Shown: positions 5,933-6,886 of the stretch, piece by piece
Layout of the letters: each line of letters starts with the position of its first letter
Position numbering within the stretch: position 1 is the stretch's first letter
Source: Deltaproteobacteria bacterium
GTDB lineage: Bacteria; Desulfobacterota; Binatia; UBA9968
Reading direction: 5' to 3'
NCBI GenBank assembly: GCA_023250495.1
Contig: JAHFAP010000170.1
Coordinates: forward strand, 1 to 6,886
DNA length: 6,886 nt
The notes under the pieces: model-generated
What the model was told of the DNA's origin: nothing
Databases searched by the model: none
What the model saw: only the letters and a program-made list of their open reading frames with translations
Position numbers and translations under genes: made by a program

Positions 5933-6886
5933 TCAGTAGTGACCTTCGTCGCCGCCCGCGTCACTCGGATCGGTGTCGACGAACAATTCCTCGAGCGACA
6001 TCTCCCTGCCGATCAACCCCTGCTGGTGCGTGTAGCGGAGGATGGTCTGGAGGTTCTTTCTGTTGGCCTCGCCCAGGCCGTAGGCCCAGGGATCGGGCCC
6101 CAGAGCCTTCCGCTGCTCATCCCATGCGTGTGAAAACCAGGCGAGCGGAACAACTCTCGGGTTGACCACCCGGCGATACGCCATTTGCTTGGCTTGCTCG
6201 AAAGCCCTGACCAAACTCGCCGCCGCCCAAGGATATCTATCGACGATCTCCTGCTTGATGACCGTCACATGCATGATGGGGAAGATGCCGGTTTGCTTGA
6301 AGTACTCCAGCTCGACTTCCTTGTAGTTCGGAAACAAGCGCGCGACCCGCTTGTCGCCGCTCACTATCGGCTTCGGAATATATGGATTGATCATCGCCGG
6401 AATCTCTCCCGCCGCCAGCATCGCGTCCAGCGACTTGCCGGGCGGAATCATCTCTATCTTCAGGCCCTTGGGCAGCTCGAATTCGACATCTTCGCTGCGG
6501 TCTACCACCCACGTCAGCTTCTTGTGCGGCACGCCGTAATGCTCCTCCAAAATTCCGCGCAGCCAGATGTTGCCCGCCGGCTGGAAGTTGGTGCCGCCGA
6601 CTTTTTTGCCGATCAGATCCTTCGGTGTCTTGATGCCGGCTTTGGCGTTGACGAAGGCAAAGCCGTGGCGGAACCTGCGGTGGAGGAAGACGGAGATCGC
6701 CGTAATCGGAGTGTTGCGGTAGCGCGCCATGAAATAGGCGCCGACGTTGAATTCGCAGACGTCGAACTCAAGATTTCGCGCCATGCGCCAATGGCGCTCC
6801 CGCGACCCGTGGCCGGTCAACACCACAAGATCGAGCCCGTCGGTCTCGACCGCCCCCTCTTTGAGGGCGCGCACGATCTCGTAATC
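5933..6886 (-). CDS. 4,5-dihydroxyphthalate decarboxylase (Pht5)-like / NMT1-type substrate-binding-like protein, 5' end cut
   Basis: The frame is open to the window edge, giving 317 visible residues; the first ones, DYEIVRALKEG, match a position about 10 residues into the family, so only a short N-terminus is missing and the GTG at 6874 is not the real start. Family marks, counted from the first visible residue, are FDVCEFNVGAYFMAR (41-55), FRHGFAFVNAKAGIKTPKDL (72-91), GKKVG (93-97), WLRGILEEHYGV (108-119) and RLFPNYKEVE...TGIFPIMH (183-206). The C-terminal AYGLGEANRK...YTHQQGL is also typical. The fold is a type 2 periplasmic-binding-protein fold. Pht5 itself decarboxylates 4,5-dihydroxyphthalate, but many relatives are called ABC substrate-binding proteins, and whether a signal peptide exists cannot be seen here. 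No permease of the NMT1/SsuC type is nearby, which mildly favours an enzyme. It ends with a TGA in frame with the following deacylase. Confidence 0.82.
   Translation of the reverse strand, partial: DYEIVRALKEGAVETDGLDLVVLTGHGSRERHWRMARNLEFDVCEFNVGAYFMARYRNTPITAISVFLHRRFRHGFAFVNAKAGIKTPKDLIGKKVGGTNFQPAGNIWLRGILEEHYGVPHKKLTWVVDRSEDVEFELPKGLKIEMIPPGKSLDAMLAAGEIPAMINPYIPKPIVSGDKRVARLFPNYKEVELEYFKQTGIFPIMHVTVIKQEIVDRYPWAAASLVRAFEQAKQMAYRRVVNPRVVPLAWFSHAWDEQRKALGPDPWAYGLGEANRKNLQTILRYTHQQGLIGREMSLEELFVDTDPSDAGGDEGHY

Noticed and set aside
4295..6133. A 612-codon open frame on the plus strand, antisense to the deacylase and the Pht5-like gene.
   Set aside because: It mirrors two well-recognised genes in a GC-rich genome with strong third-position bias. 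Its translation is rich in His, Arg, Asp and Ala with no recognisable domain, and it runs across the gene boundary.
6872..6874. GTG as the start codon of the Pht5-like gene.
   Set aside because: The frame stays open to the window edge and the residues before it (DYEI) match the family's conserved first strand, so the true start is outside the window.

Overview
This GC-rich bacterial window carries six protein genes, all read from the minus strand, so transcription runs from high to low coordinates. Both edges cut through genes. Strongly biased third positions leave long open frames on the opposite strand, but those are shadows. The style (a Dpp/Opp-type ABC importer, an amidohydrolase of the D-aminoacylase family, a Pht5-like protein, and a palindromic GTCATTCTGAG repeat between genes) fits an environmental soil or subsurface lineage such as Rokubacteria/Methylomirabilota, Binatota or other deltaproteobacteria-like groups. 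This placement is an impression only; no rRNA or marker gene is present.

In order of transcription: (1) 6886-5933, a 4,5-dihydroxyphthalate decarboxylase (Pht5)-like protein of the periplasmic-binding-protein-like fold, cut at its N-terminus by the window edge. (2) 5917-4325, an N-acyl-D-amino-acid deacylase-family amidohydrolase, following in the same frame after a single TGA. (3) 4324-4117, an intergenic gap holding a roughly 120-bp MITE-like or REP-like palindrome and a candidate promoter for the next unit. (4) 4116-2833, a class III PLP-dependent aminotransferase most like alanine-glyoxylate aminotransferase 2. (5) 2800-1808, a DppB-type permease. (6) 1808-969, a DppC-type permease whose start overlaps the stop of dppB (TGATG). 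(7) 951-1, a peptide/nickel-type (family 5) substrate-binding protein with a twin-arginine signal, cut off after 317 residues by the left edge. The ATPase subunits (DppD/DppF) are not in the window and may lie beyond position 1.

Two transcription units are likely: Pht5-like plus deacylase, then aminotransferase-dppB-dppC-SBP. A reasonable but unproven reading is a scavenging cassette. The importer would bring in a small peptide or N-acylated amino compound, the deacylase would release the amino acid, and the aminotransferase would move its amino group to an oxo-acid. The Pht5-like protein would either bind or decarboxylate a related acid. The families are clear; the exact substrates cannot be read from the sequence. 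I see no RNA genes, CRISPR array, phage genes or transposase.
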